Assembly (NCBI GenBank): GCA_029258815.1
Contig: JAPDJZ010000012.1
Coordinates: 1-10,146 of the forward strand
Direction of reading: 5' to 3'
Length of the DNA: 10,146 bases
Source: an archaeon
GTDB lineage: Archaea; Thermoproteota; Nitrososphaeria_A; Caldarchaeales; Wolframiiraptoraceae
The notes beneath the pieces are model-generated. The model did not search any database, had not been told where the DNA came from, and saw only the letters and a program-made list of their open reading frames with translations. Positions 1-6,237 of the stretch are shown in pieces. The first letter of the stretch is position 1. Every line of letters starts with the position of its first letter. The translations under genes were made by a program, and so were the position numbers.

Positions 1-1
1 C

Positions 2-202
2 TCACTCAACATCCTCGCCTCAGCCTTCCTCCTGATTTACGGGAGACGCGAGGCTTACTGGGGGGCGTTGATCATAGCGTCCTCGACCCTAGCGTTTCTC
101 TCGTTCGCGCTATCGCGGGCCACTCATCTGCTTATACCCGCGTTGATTGCCTTCTATCTCGGAGCCATCGGCGGAATGCTGCCGCTTACTAGCGAAACCT
201 GA
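2..202 (+). CDS. C-terminal fragment of a multi-spanning membrane protein (5' end outside window)
   Basis: Reading from base 2, the + strand is open for 66 codons to a TGA at 200-202. The peptide is strongly hydrophobic, with about three likely membrane segments: residues 1-14 (begins SLNILASAFLLIY), about 20-38 (WGALIIASSTLAFLSFAL) and about 45-61 (LLIPALIAFYLGAIGGML). Short polar turns (GRREAY, SRATH) separate them, and the tail is short and polar (PLTSET). The composition and codon use match the neighbouring genes, so I take it as the end of a real integral membrane protein; the family cannot be told from this fragment. Its last 93 bases overlap, antisense, the 3' tail of the HerA-like gene. 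Function is unknown. Confidence 0.55.
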   Translation, partial: SLNILASAFLLIYGRREAYWGALIIASSTLAFLSFALSRATHLLIPALIAFYLGAIGGMLPLTSET

Positions 203-1636
203 CCTTTCATCATCGTTTATCTGAAAGCTTATGAGTAGTGGAGTTGGTGAGGGGTTCATCCTGCCGAGGAAGTAGAAGTGGCCTTCCGGGAGGGTTAGGA
301 GGGTCTCGGGGGAGATGTAGTATGATGCCGCGAGCTTCTGAGCCTCTTCCAGGTCGAGTGGATGAATCCTCCCTATGAACTGGGTGTTAAGGTTTCTCCT
401 GACCGCTGCGTTGAGCCCTATCTCGCCGGCCATTCCCTGGGAGAGGAGAACCACGGAGAGGCCGTAGCTCCTCCCGAGGGCGCAGAGCTCTATGATTATG
501 TCGGTTGTGTCGCGCTCCATTCCCCGGGGCTGCCAGGGAGCGTATTGGGGACCCTCGTCAATCACTAGAGCGATGTTGAGGGTCTGCTTGCGCTCCATCA
601 GCCTTTTCAGGTATCTGGCTATCGAGTAGAAGACGGCGAGCTTCTGCTCCTTCTCCCCCTTGCTCATGTCTATCACTAGGATGCCCTTGGACCTGGCCTC
701 GGTGAGCACCTGCCAGGGCTCCACGGTCCCTAGGAATCGCTCTACCTCCTCCTCGGTTATGAGCTCGAAGGACGAGTCGAGCCTATCCAGCCAGAGCATC
801 CCGGTCTCCTTCTTAACCCTGGAGGCGTTCTGCTGGAGTATCAGCCTCGCATGCTGGTAGATCTTCTCCCTGGCCTCCTCGGGGGTCTTCCCCCTCCACT
901 CCACGGTTCTTAGAGCCCGCTCAACGGCCATCGCGACGGGGTTCTCCTCCCTATCTAGATATCCGAAGTTCTTCGTTAGCTGGCTGAAATACCTCAGGAC
1001 CGTCGAGTCGTCCACCTTGACCTTGCTCAGCGGGATGGCGGGCTCGAAATACGGCGCGTAGTCGCTTCCCTTCCAATCCATCACGATCACGCTGTATCCG
1101 GCCTTCCTGAGAAGCGGGATTACCTCGTACCTCGTTAGGTAGCTTTTCCCCGATCCGGTAACGCCGAATATTCCGATGTGGTAGTTGATGTACTGCTTTA
1201 GGACGGGGACCTTCCAGCCGGGCTCGGCCCAGTAATGGCCTATGTGGAGGTCGGACTTGCAGAGGTATTTCATGGGGTCGTCTCCGCCGGTGTACATCTC
1301 GACGAGCGAGGTGGGCGCGATTATGAACTTGTTCTGCTCTATCCCGTTCTCGCCTATCACGCCGATTATCTCGAGGTTGAAGGTGTAGAACTCCTTCACG
1401 CTGCTCGGCATCCTCCCGGTCTTCGCGTAGGCCACGCCCGGGCTGAAGCTCGAGGTCTTGATGTTCTCATTCATCCCCCTTCCTCCCCTGCATATCGCCA
1501 AGACGTCTCCCCCATTCTTGTTTCTGATGACGACTAGGCTCTCGTTCCTAACCACCTTCTCCATGCCATCGTAGAGGATCACGGAGGCTCGGGCCTCGCT
1601 GGCCCCGCTCGAGATAACCCCTATCGGTATCGGCAG
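110..1636 (-). CDS. HerA-family (HAS-barrel/DUF87) hexameric ATPase
   Basis: A FtsK/HerA-superfamily P-loop ATPase. HerA proteins form DNA-translocating hexamers that usually work with the nuclease NurA in end resection; DUF87 relatives have other or unknown partners. Numbered from the start chosen here (508 aa), the first ~115 residues look like a HAS-barrel. Walker A is GVTGSGKS at about 158-165, Walker B is ALVIDEGPQYAP near 356-367, a sensor-like stretch SYGLSVVLLSQ lies near 390-400, and a conserved arginine region (AVRRNLNTQFIGRI) follows. The usual DEAH is DEGP here. The longest canonical-start ORF begins at GTG 1582, but in-frame coding (PIGVISSGASEARASVILY) continues upstream to a CTG at 1634-1636, which sits 5 nt after an excellent Shine-Dalgarno. 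I choose the CTG. The last ~37 residues, after ISFQ, are polar and overlap the convergent membrane gene, so they may not be conserved. No nurA, mre11 or rad50 is in the window. Confidence 0.85.
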   Translation of the reverse strand: MPIPIGVISSGASEARASVILYDGMEKVVRNESLVVIRNKNGGDVLAICRGGRGMNENIKTSSFSPGVAYAKTGRMPSSVKEFYTFNLEIIGVIGENGIEQNKFIIAPTSLVEMYTGGDDPMKYLCKSDLHIGHYWAEPGWKVPVLKQYINYHIGIFGVTGSGKSYLTRYEVIPLLRKAGYSVIVMDWKGSDYAPYFEPAIPLSKVKVDDSTVLRYFSQLTKNFGYLDREENPVAMAVERALRTVEWRGKTPEEAREKIYQHARLILQQNASRVKKETGMLWLDRLDSSFELITEEEVERFLGTVEPWQVLTEARSKGILVIDMSKGEKEQKLAVFYSIARYLKRLMERKQTLNIALVIDEGPQYAPWQPRGMERDTTDIIIELCALGRSYGLSVVLLSQGMAGEIGLNAAVRRNLNTQFIGRIHPLDLEEAQKLAASYYISPETLLTLPEGHFYFLGRMNPSPTPLLISFQINDDERSGFASKRQHSADGSEIEGNQRGYKQMSGPR

Positions 1637-1641
1637 CCCTC

Positions 1642-1680
1642 GATCACCTCGAGAAACCTAACCTCATCCGCGTATATAAT
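1642..1680 (-). promoter_or_regulatory. Promoter and Shine-Dalgarno of the HerA-like gene
   Basis: On the - strand a TATA-like box (ATTATATACG, 1680-1671) lies about 25 nt before a near-perfect archaeal Shine-Dalgarno, GAGGTGATC (1650-1642), which can pair with the 16S rRNA 3' end. The spacing implies transcription starting around 1650-1655 and a leader of only 15-20 nt to the CTG at 1636. This separates the ATPase from lactate-racemase-like gene transcription, although the 87-nt gap does not exclude read-through. Confidence 0.5.
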
Positions 1681-1738
1681 GTTCTCAGACCCGGCCGAAT
1701 ATGCGACTCCGCGGGCAGGGGGCTTATGGGCTGAGAAC
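1681..1738. repeat. 8-bp perfect inverted repeat spanning the end of the LarA-like gene
   Basis: GTTCTCAG (1681-1688) and CTGAGAAC (1731-1738) are exact reverse complements 42 bases apart; with one bulged base the match extends by a further CCC/GGG. The right arm lies in the last codons of the LarA-like gene and the left arm touches the TATA box of the HerA-like gene. It could be a 3'-end structure or an operator, or chance. No T-tract follows, so a simple intrinsic terminator is not supported. Confidence 0.25.
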
Positions 1739-2980
1739 CTCCTCGGCGCACTGGATGTCCGCGTTCGGTATTACCGCGACCCTAACGCCCCTTCTGCCCT
1801 TGATCGACGCGATTTCCTCCAAGACCTCTCTCCAGTCCCTAAGCCACTCCATATCCTCCGGCCGGGCTATCGGAAGCTGGGGGTCGGCTTCCGGGTATTC
1901 CGAGTAGACTATAAGCTTCCCGATTCTCTGGAGCCTGCGCGGCGGATTGAATATCGCTCCGCCCCTCATCTTCCCAAATTTTCCGTAGGAGTAGTGGGTT
2001 ACCTGCCCTCTCGGATCGTTCGCCACCAGAACTACTATCGAATCTTCCTCGATGAAGGGGTGCCAAGCTGAAAGCGCCAGCAGAGCCTCGTTGGATTTCG
2101 ATGAGACGTTCAAGACGATTACGTCGTATCCGCTCGGTTTCTCGCTCGAGTAAACCTCCCTAGCCTTCTCGACGCCGGCCCTATGCTCTTCGACGACCTC
2201 GCCGCAGTAGATCGCCGACGCCTCGTTAAAGCCGTTTATGAGCACGTCTATCTTGAAGTCGAGGCCGGAGGCTTTAGCGAACTCGACGGCATCCTCCATC
2301 AGAACGTTCCCGCGAGCCTTGCCCCATCCGGTCGATTTGTGGGGTTTAGCTCCCTCGACGTAGCCCCCGACGACGGCGTGATTATGGTTTATCGCGTCTA
2401 TCGAGGCCACGCCGGGAAGAACTATCTTCGCCCCTCCCCCGAAACCGAACATCGGATGCGGAACTATGCAGCCTATGGCTATCCTTAGATCGCATGAGAG
2501 AAACTCCCCGTTGACTTCCACCGGGGTTCCCCTCCCCGTCTCCCCTAGCCTCTCACATCCGTGGAACGGGTTATGATTGTATACCGGGTAGCTCTCAACT
2601 ATCTCCTCCCCGAGCTTCTTCACGAAATCGATCCTATTCATGGCGCCGTGGGAGCCCGTGGCCGCTATGAACCTGACGTGATCATCGCGTATCCCGGCGG
2701 CTTTGAGTTCCCCTAGAACCGCGCGCGCTATCGGCTCGACCCTAGTGGGCCTCGTATGATCGTCGAAGACTACGACTGCCTCCCTCCTCCCCTCCGCGAG
2801 CTTCCTAAGGGGCTTCGACCCGATGGGGTTTCTAAGAGCTTTAAGCAGCTCCTCACCCTTCATCCCCCTAGCCCCGAAGCCGCGCATGGGGTATAGCCGG
2901 ACATCCCAGTCGTCCGGAAACTCGAGAATCCTCTCCCTGCGATCGGCCCAAGCGATCTCGGGTACCACGATCCGGGTCAT
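1724..2980 (-). CDS. LarA-family (DUF2088) nickel-pincer-dependent racemase/epimerase homologue
   Basis: A 418-aa protein of the LarA family, whose founder racemizes lactate using a nickel-pincer nucleotide cofactor attached to a lysine. Landmarks match: DDHTRPT at 73-79, ATGSHGAM at 107-114 (His111), and HPMFGFGGGAKIVLPG at 175-190, where Lys185 corresponds to the cofactor-bearing Lys184 and His175 to catalytic His174 of Lactiplantibacillus plantarum LarA. His199 or His201 in INHNH is the candidate nickel ligand (His200). So cofactor and catalytic positions appear intact. The C-terminal half carries the second alpha/beta domain, and the length is typical (about 420 aa). Members act on various 2-hydroxyacids, so lactate should not be assumed. 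The cofactor makers LarB, LarC and LarE are not in the window. The start is ATG 2980: it lies 28 nt after a TATA box and has no Shine-Dalgarno, suggesting a leaderless message. Confidence 0.85.
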   Translation of the reverse strand: MTRIVVPEIAWADRRERILEFPDDWDVRLYPMRGFGARGMKGEELLKALRNPIGSKPLRKLAEGRREAVVVFDDHTRPTRVEPIARAVLGELKAAGIRDDHVRFIAATGSHGAMNRIDFVKKLGEEIVESYPVYNHNPFHGCERLGETGRGTPVEVNGEFLSCDLRIAIGCIVPHPMFGFGGGAKIVLPGVASIDAINHNHAVVGGYVEGAKPHKSTGWGKARGNVLMEDAVEFAKASGLDFKIDVLINGFNEASAIYCGEVVEEHRAGVEKAREVYSSEKPSGYDVIVLNVSSKSNEALLALSAWHPFIEEDSIVVLVANDPRGQVTHYSYGKFGKMRGGAIFNPPRRLQRIGKLIVYSEYPEADPQLPIARPEDMEWLRDWREVLEEIASIKGRRGVRVAVIPNADIQCAEEVLSP

Positions 2981-3003
2981 CCGCAGAGCATCCGGCAGCA
3001 GAT

Positions 3004-3012
3004 CTAATATAG
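3004..3012 (-). promoter_or_regulatory. TATA box of the LarA-like gene, probably leaderless
   Basis: CTATATTAG on the - strand (3012-3004) is centred 28 nt upstream of the ATG at 2980, the spacing expected when transcription starts at or within a few bases of the start codon. There is no purine-rich ribosome-binding site between them. The surrounding CTAATATAGATTAG is nearly palindromic, so it could also serve + strand transcription. Confidence 0.45.
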
Positions 3013-3092
3013 ATTAGGATTAGTTTTTGCCAATCTTCACTTCTAGGCTGGGCAACGACTTGAGCAGGTTGGAGACGTGGGTGGGAGGGTTG

Positions 3093-3248
3093 ATGCAGGG
3101 AAATGCTGTGATCGGGGAGCCTATGCCCATTACCGAGCTCGAAATAGTGCGGGTGATCATCGATAGAATGGCTAGGCGGGTTCTCGAAGAGCTCATAGCT
3201 CCTTTATTGCTTCTCTCAGCTTTTCGGCCGATTGCTCGGGTAGCATAG
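3093..3248 (+). CDS. Possible small protein, 51 aa, antisense to the 3' end of the GalT-like gene
   Basis: An ORF on the opposite strand in the 212-bp gap between the GalT-like and LarA-like genes. ATG 3093 is preceded by GGGAGGG (3083-3089) at a short 3-nt spacing. The frame also stays open upstream to a TTG at 3027, after a TAG at 3021. The middle (PITELEIVRVIIDRMARRVLEELIAP) reads as a plausible amphipathic helix with codon use like the neighbours (GAG, CTC, ATA, AGG). The last 56 bases overlap the GalT-like gene antisense, and the final residues there look like shadow sequence. I do not recognise a family. It could be a real small regulator, a decayed gene remnant, or non-coding. Apart from this ORF and the LarA promoter, the gap shows nothing else. 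Confidence 0.22.
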   Translation: MQGNAVIGEPMPITELEIVRVIIDRMARRVLEELIAPLLLLSAFRPIARVA

Positions 3249-4191
3249 TGTTCACGTAGACCCCTAAACCTACCTCTGAGACCATGGGCATTAGTATTCT
3301 CGGGATGAGCTCGATGTGCCAGTGGAAGTCTTCCACGTCCCTGGGCTTGCTGTGGATTATGAGGTTGAAGGACGGCTCCCCTAGAATCCTCTGCAGGGCT
3401 TTGAAGACCGCTGAGAGCATGCTCGCGAGCTCCAAGATCTCCGGATCGCCTAGGTTCGTGAACCTCCTTCTATGACTCCTCGGGAATATCATCAGCTCGT
3501 ATGGCTCCCTGCTCGCCCAAGGACATATCGCCGCGAAGCTTCCCGTCGAGATCACCCCTCTGGGGCCGGATAGCTCCTCGTCGGCCCAGCTGCAGATCAG
3601 GCAGCTCCCTCCGCGAAGTTTCTCCGCCTCGGTTTTTAGAAGCGGCGGGGTTATCGAGGATGCGAAGATGTGGCTGTGGGGATGCCTTAGCGATCCGCCG
3701 GCGTGCGGCCCCTGATTCTTCCCGTAAGCCGCGTAGGTTATCTCCGGCTCCCGCTCGAGCTGCCTAAGCCTCTCCCTTACGGCTAGGAGTATGAGCTGTA
3801 GCTCTTCTAAGCTCAGCTTCCACGGGTCTCCGTCGTGTCTCGGCGTGTCTATCAAAACCTCGTGGTAGCCCGGCGCCCTCCGCAGCTCTCCGCCCGCCCT
3901 TATCGCGTCATCTCTTGAGAAAGCCGGATACTTGTTCGGAATGGATTTGACGAGCCAGCTCCTCTCCCGCTCATCCCCGGACTCCCGCCCAAATCTTACG
4001 CCCAGCCCGGTCTTAACTAGGACTAGGGTTGCGGGGGCGAGGGCGTCTTCCCTCCCCGGGCAGAAAGGGCATCTGCTCGGATCGTCGGCGAGCTTCGGAG
4101 CTTGCTCTCCTATCTCGTGCGGCCTCTTGGCGCGCTCGGGGGCGTAGGATATGAGCCTGCCGGTGAGGGGGTCTACTCTCAGCTCGGCCAT
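3193..4191 (-). CDS. galT: GalT-family nucleotidyltransferase (galactose-1-phosphate uridylyltransferase-like), HPHSH active site
   Basis: A 332-aa HIT-superfamily protein with the two-lobed GalT architecture. GalT moves UMP between UDP-glucose and galactose-1-phosphate through a uridylyl-histidine intermediate (Leloir pathway). N-terminal features include VDPLTGRLISYAPERAKRP and a zinc-type CPFCPG at 41-46. The active-site segment GGSLRHPHSH sits at 165-174, with His172 as the expected nucleophile. A second lobe has CLIC (197-200), FPRSHRR (236-242) and the repeat HIT motif FHWHIELIPR (289-298). Unusually, the position that is Gln in GalT (HPHxQ; Gln168 in E. coli) is His174, giving HPHSH. 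So transferase activity on galactose-1-phosphate is not certain; a related sugar-nucleotide phosphorylase or hydrolase is possible. ATG 4191 is chosen because GGAG lies 5 nt upstream; an upstream ATG at 4213 is out of frame. Confidence 0.82.
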   Translation of the reverse strand: MAELRVDPLTGRLISYAPERAKRPHEIGEQAPKLADDPSRCPFCPGREDALAPATLVLVKTGLGVRFGRESGDERERSWLVKSIPNKYPAFSRDDAIRAGGELRRAPGYHEVLIDTPRHDGDPWKLSLEELQLILLAVRERLRQLEREPEITYAAYGKNQGPHAGGSLRHPHSHIFASSITPPLLKTEAEKLRGGSCLICSWADEELSGPRGVISTGSFAAICPWASREPYELMIFPRSHRRRFTNLGDPEILELASMLSAVFKALQRILGEPSFNLIIHSKPRDVEDFHWHIELIPRILMPMVSEVGLGVYVNTMLPEQSAEKLREAIKEL

Positions 4192-4284
4192 GGCCTCTCC
4201 GCCCGATAATCATGCGGGGATAAGATTTAAGCTCTAATAAGGCTCCTCCCGGAGGGGTCGCGGGCTATAGAGTCTTACGCGATA
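4192..4284. promoter_or_regulatory. Divergent promoter region between the GalT-like and AK6-like genes
   Basis: The AT-rich core GATAAGATTTAAGCTC (4219-4234) offers a TATA-like element in both directions: CTTAAATC (4231-4224) on the - strand, about 37 nt before the GalT-like ATG, and TTTAAG or TAATAAGG on the + strand, 45-55 nt before the kinase ATG. Beside it is a near-palindrome, CCTCC-C-GGAGG (4245-4255), which could be an operator or simply hold purine-rich ribosome-binding sequence. No Shine-Dalgarno lies close to the kinase start. Confidence 0.35.
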
Positions 4285-4866
4285 ATGGTTTTGGGCGTGG
4301 CTGGGGTTGGTAAGACGGCCTTCGGCCGGAGGCTCGCTTCGCTCCTAGGCTTCAAGTTCATCGATCTACCGGAGCTCGTCCGGGAGCGGAGGCTCTACAC
4401 GGCTTATGATCCGGAGGCTCAGGCGTACGTCGTGGATCTGAGAAGGATCTCCGCCGCGGTCGGGAGCCTGCTGAGAGGAGGATGCGGGGTCGTCGCTTCG
4501 GTCTATTCGTTCAAGCCCCGCGGGGTCGAGGTTAAGAACGCGATAGTCCTGAGGATGGATCCCCTGAGGCTCATTAAGGTTCTCGAGGGAAGGGGGTATC
4601 CGAGGTGGAAGATTCGGGAGAACGTCTCGGCCGAGTTCATCGATCAGCCGCTCGTCGAGGCCATACGCAAATTCGGGTCGGATAGGGTGGTTCAGCTAAA
4701 CGCTACCGATAGGAGCTTGGCGGAGCTTGCGGAGCGGGCGGCCGAAGCCTTCAGGGAGGGTAGGCTTATGGAGTTAAACGAGAGGGTGGACTGGATAGGC
4801 TTCTTGGAGAGGCTGAGGAGGCTGGAGGAGCTTCTAAGCTTTCTCGAGGAAGCCGAATCGCGATAA
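4285..4866 (+). CDS. Fap7/AK6-like adenylate kinase-family P-loop protein
   Basis: 193 aa, resembling the archaeal 'putative adenylate kinase' family related to yeast Fap7 and human AK6/hCINAP. These bind uS11 and act as an ATPase/nucleotide kinase in late small-subunit assembly. Visible features: Walker A GVAGVGKT at 4-11, then FKFIDLPELVRERRL and YDPEAQAYVVDLRRI (about 23-55), a beta strand IVLRMDP (87-93), and a lid-like segment RGYPRWKIRENVSAE (103-117). The family Asp-x-His motif after the third strand (as in DYH) is absent; the aligned stretch reads VVASVYSFKP (69-78). Residues about 160-193 add a charged, leucine-rich helical tail (NERVDWIGFLERLRRLEE). ATG 4285 places the P-loop at residue 4, slightly early; the frame is open upstream to a TAA at 4228, but no better start codon is seen. 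It precedes aRF1 by 102 nt on the same strand, fitting a translation-related role. Confidence 0.7.
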   Translation: MVLGVAGVGKTAFGRRLASLLGFKFIDLPELVRERRLYTAYDPEAQAYVVDLRRISAAVGSLLRGGCGVVASVYSFKPRGVEVKNAIVLRMDPLRLIKVLEGRGYPRWKIRENVSAEFIDQPLVEAIRKFGSDRVVQLNATDRSLAELAERAAEAFREGRLMELNERVDWIGFLERLRRLEELLSFLEEAESR

Positions 4867-4968
4867 ACATTTTAACAGGCGCTCCGGATTCTCCCCCGGG
4901 AAATTGAGATTCCTCCGAAACCCGGTTCAAGGCTTTTGACTATCGCGTGTGGTTAGGGGTGGGTATCT
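4867..4968 (+). promoter_or_regulatory. Leader of aRF1 with candidate TATA box and Shine-Dalgarno
   Basis: CATTTTAAC (4869-4877), just after the kinase stop, is a possible TATA element. A weak 5-bp inverted repeat, CCGGG/CCCGG (4896-4900 and 4921-4925), lies in the implied leader. GGGGTGGG (4956-4963), about 5 nt before GTG 4969, is the probable ribosome-binding site. The promoter assignment is tentative; read-through from the kinase gene is equally possible. Confidence 0.3.
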
Positions 4969-6237
4969 GTGAAGAGTTTGAAGCTCGATAGAAGGGACTC
5001 TGTAGCCCTGTACAGGTTTAAGAAGCTTATCAAGGAGCTTGAGTCCAAGGAGGGTAGGGGGACCGAGCTCATCTCCCTCTACATACCCCCGAACAAGCCC
5101 GTCTCGGACGTCATAAGCTATCTCAGGCAGGAGTACTCGACGGCCGCGAACATAAAATCGAAGAGCACCCGGAAGAACGTTCAGGACGCCATCGAGAGCG
5201 CGATCCAGAGGCTTAAGCTATTCGATCGAGCCGGGCCGACGGGCCTCGTAATCTTCAGCGGCGCGATACCCCAGAACGGCGGGGCTGGGAGCGAGAAGAT
5301 CGAGGTCTACCACGTCATCCCGCCCGAGCCGATAAACCTGCTCCTCTACCGATGCGATAGCAGGTTTTACTTAGAACCCTTGAAGGAGCTTTTGAAGGAG
5401 AGGGATGTCTACGGCGTCCTCGTAATCGACAACGAGGAGGCGGCGGTCGCCGTAATTCGAGGTAGGAAGGTGGTGGAGCTGAAGACCTTCACCTCCGGGG
5501 TTCCGGGGAAGCATCACGCGGGAGGGCAGTCGGCCAGGAGGTTCGAGAGGCTTAGGGAGATGAACCTGAACGAGTACTATAAGCGGGTCGCAGCCCACGC
5601 GAACGAGATCTTCCTCAAGTATCCCGAGATGAAGGGAATCATAATCGCCGGCCCCGGGCCGACCAAGGAGCAGTTCGCCGAGAAGGATTACCTGCACTAC
5701 ACGTTTAAGGATAAGATCCACGTGGTCGACACGTCCTACTCGGGCGAAGAGGGTGTCAGGGAGGCGATTAGGAGGGCGGAGCCTTTTCTGAAAGAGCTTA
5801 GGATGGTTGAGGAGCAGAGGCTCGTTAGGAGGCTTATGAGCGAGATAACGAAGGAGAATCCGCGGGCGGTCTACGGCGAGAGGGAGGTTCTGAGAGCTCT
5901 TCGAAGCGGCCTGCTAAGCCTCCTCTTGCTCTCCGAGGATCTGGAGAGGTATCGGATTAGGGTTAAGTGCGCTAGCTGCGGGGCCGAGAGCGAGTATACT
6001 ATGGATGAGAAGGAGCGGGTCTCGAGGCTCCCCGAGATCTTGGCTAAGCCCTGCGAGAAGTGCGGTCAGAGGGCTTTGCAGGTCGCCGAGGAGAAGCTTC
6101 TCGTGGACTTCTTCATCGAGGAGGCTGAGAAGCTGGGGGTCAAGGTCGAGCTTATCTCCTCGGAGCACGAGGAGGGAGCCATGCTGAGGAGCGCTTTCGG
6201 TGGCGTTGCCGGATTCCTGAAGGGCTACGGCGGCTAG
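4969..6237 (+). CDS. prf1: Archaeal peptide chain release factor 1 (aRF1)
   Basis: 422 aa, the normal aRF1 length. aRF1 reads all three stop codons in the ribosomal A site and triggers peptidyl-tRNA hydrolysis, then works with ABCE1 in recycling. Domain 1 carries the stop-codon recognition motifs TAANIKS (NIKS at 61-64) and YRCDSRF (YxCxxxF, 127-133). Domain 2 has the catalytic GGQ at 185-187 within GVPGKHHAGGQSARRFERLRE. Domain 3 carries a zinc-ribbon insert with CxxC pairs at Cys334/337 and Cys362/365. All key residues are present. The start is GTG 4969: an in-frame TAG at 4954-4956 rules out anything longer, and GGGGTGGG lies just upstream. Its TAG stop overlaps the stop of the convergent PhoU-type gene by sharing CTAG (6234-6237). 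It is the strongest marker that the window is archaeal. Confidence 0.97.
   Translation: MKSLKLDRRDSVALYRFKKLIKELESKEGRGTELISLYIPPNKPVSDVISYLRQEYSTAANIKSKSTRKNVQDAIESAIQRLKLFDRAGPTGLVIFSGAIPQNGGAGSEKIEVYHVIPPEPINLLLYRCDSRFYLEPLKELLKERDVYGVLVIDNEEAAVAVIRGRKVVELKTFTSGVPGKHHAGGQSARRFERLREMNLNEYYKRVAAHANEIFLKYPEMKGIIIAGPGPTKEQFAEKDYLHYTFKDKIHVVDTSYSGEEGVREAIRRAEPFLKELRMVEEQRLVRRLMSEITKENPRAVYGEREVLRALRSGLLSLLLLSEDLERYRIRVKCASCGAESEYTMDEKERVSRLPEILAKPCEKCGQRALQVAEEKLLVDFFIEEAEKLGVKVELISSEHEEGAMLRSAFGGVAGFLKGYGG

Noticed and set aside
1681..1738. Inverted repeat as an intrinsic terminator of the LarA-like gene
   Set aside because: The loop is 42 bases, one arm is within coding sequence, and no T-run follows. 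It is kept only as a low-confidence repeat.
1679..2071. A 130-codon + strand ORF opposite the LarA-like gene
   Set aside because: It lies antisense to a well-supported gene with clear motifs and has no recognisable protein character; it is a shadow of the GC-rich coding strand.
4918..4935. tRNA T-arm-like sequence CCCGGTTCAAGGC
   Set aside because: The five bases on either side do not pair into a T-stem, and no acceptor, D or anticodon arm is found around it.
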